A DNA stretch of 6,001 nt from Candidatus Komeilibacteria bacterium (GTDB lineage: Bacteria > Patescibacteriota > Patescibacteriia > UBA1558 > S5-K13). The DNA lies in contig JAUVAE010000043.1 of the NCBI GenBank assembly GCA_030591905.1, forward strand, positions 1 to 6,001. The letters are read 5' to 3'. A program made the translations under genes and the position numbers. This document shows, piece by piece, positions 5,994 to 6,001 of the stretch; within the stretch, counting starts at the first letter, position 1, and every line of letters starts with the position of its first letter. The notes below the pieces were generated by a model. The model did no database searches, was not told the origin of the DNA, and saw nothing but the letters and a program-made list of their open reading frames with translations.

Positions 5994-6001
5994 TACATAA
6001 T

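Noticed and set aside
1..6001. CRISPR arrays, tRNA or rRNA genes, transposase genes, phage genes
   Set aside because: No regularly spaced direct repeats, cloverleaf-type sequence, rRNA-like segment or transposase/integrase motif was seen on either strand.

Overview
This is a strongly AT-rich bacterial segment with short intergenic gaps, low-complexity A/T spacers and GC-rich perfect hairpins. Gene content is envelope and surface polysaccharide: dTDP-sugar synthesis, peptidoglycan precursor synthesis, a membrane-anchored S41 protease and a membrane-anchored PEGA/beta-propeller protein. AT-richness, the anchored PEGA-plus-propeller architecture and the lack of Shine-Dalgarno sequences at most starts resemble Patescibacteria (Candidate Phyla Radiation) genomes. 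That placement is an inference from style, with no marker gene to settle it. All six stop codons are TAA or TAG, and no gene needs TGA read as an amino acid, so the standard bacterial code fits.

Layout. Positions 1-357 hold the 3' end of an rmlD-type dTDP-4-dehydrorhamnose reductase (+). A 14-bp perfect GC hairpin (379-409) follows, and a near-consensus promoter (412-440) starts 2 nt after it. Next comes a roughly 165-nt A/T-only-like leader and an rmlA-type sugar-1-phosphate nucleotidylyltransferase (612-1649, +) with an unexplained tail of about 105 residues. A 21-bp perfect hairpin (1650-1694) separates rmlA from a convergent minus-strand gene, and the hairpin also contains that gene's stop codon. 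The minus-strand gene (3001 back to 1683) encodes a membrane anchor, a PEGA domain and a beta-propeller. Its reading frame is broken by one missing base in a homopolymer at 2827-2832, so only the propeller part shows as a long open frame.

A 151-bp divergent spacer (3002-3152) leads to murA (3153-4406, +). The S41 C-terminal processing peptidase (4428-5705, +) follows; its promoter lies in the 3' end of murA and predicts a leaderless transcript. A small acylphosphatase (5709-5993, +) comes 3 nt after the peptidase and has the only good Shine-Dalgarno sequence in the window.

How they work together: the rml genes supply activated deoxysugar for surface glycans and MurA commits UDP-GlcNAc to peptidoglycan. 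The S41 protease and the PEGA protein would act at the outer face of the cytoplasmic membrane. No complete novel system was recognised. The most useful second looks are the frameshifted PEGA gene, the rmlA tail, the leaderless promoter and the two hairpins.
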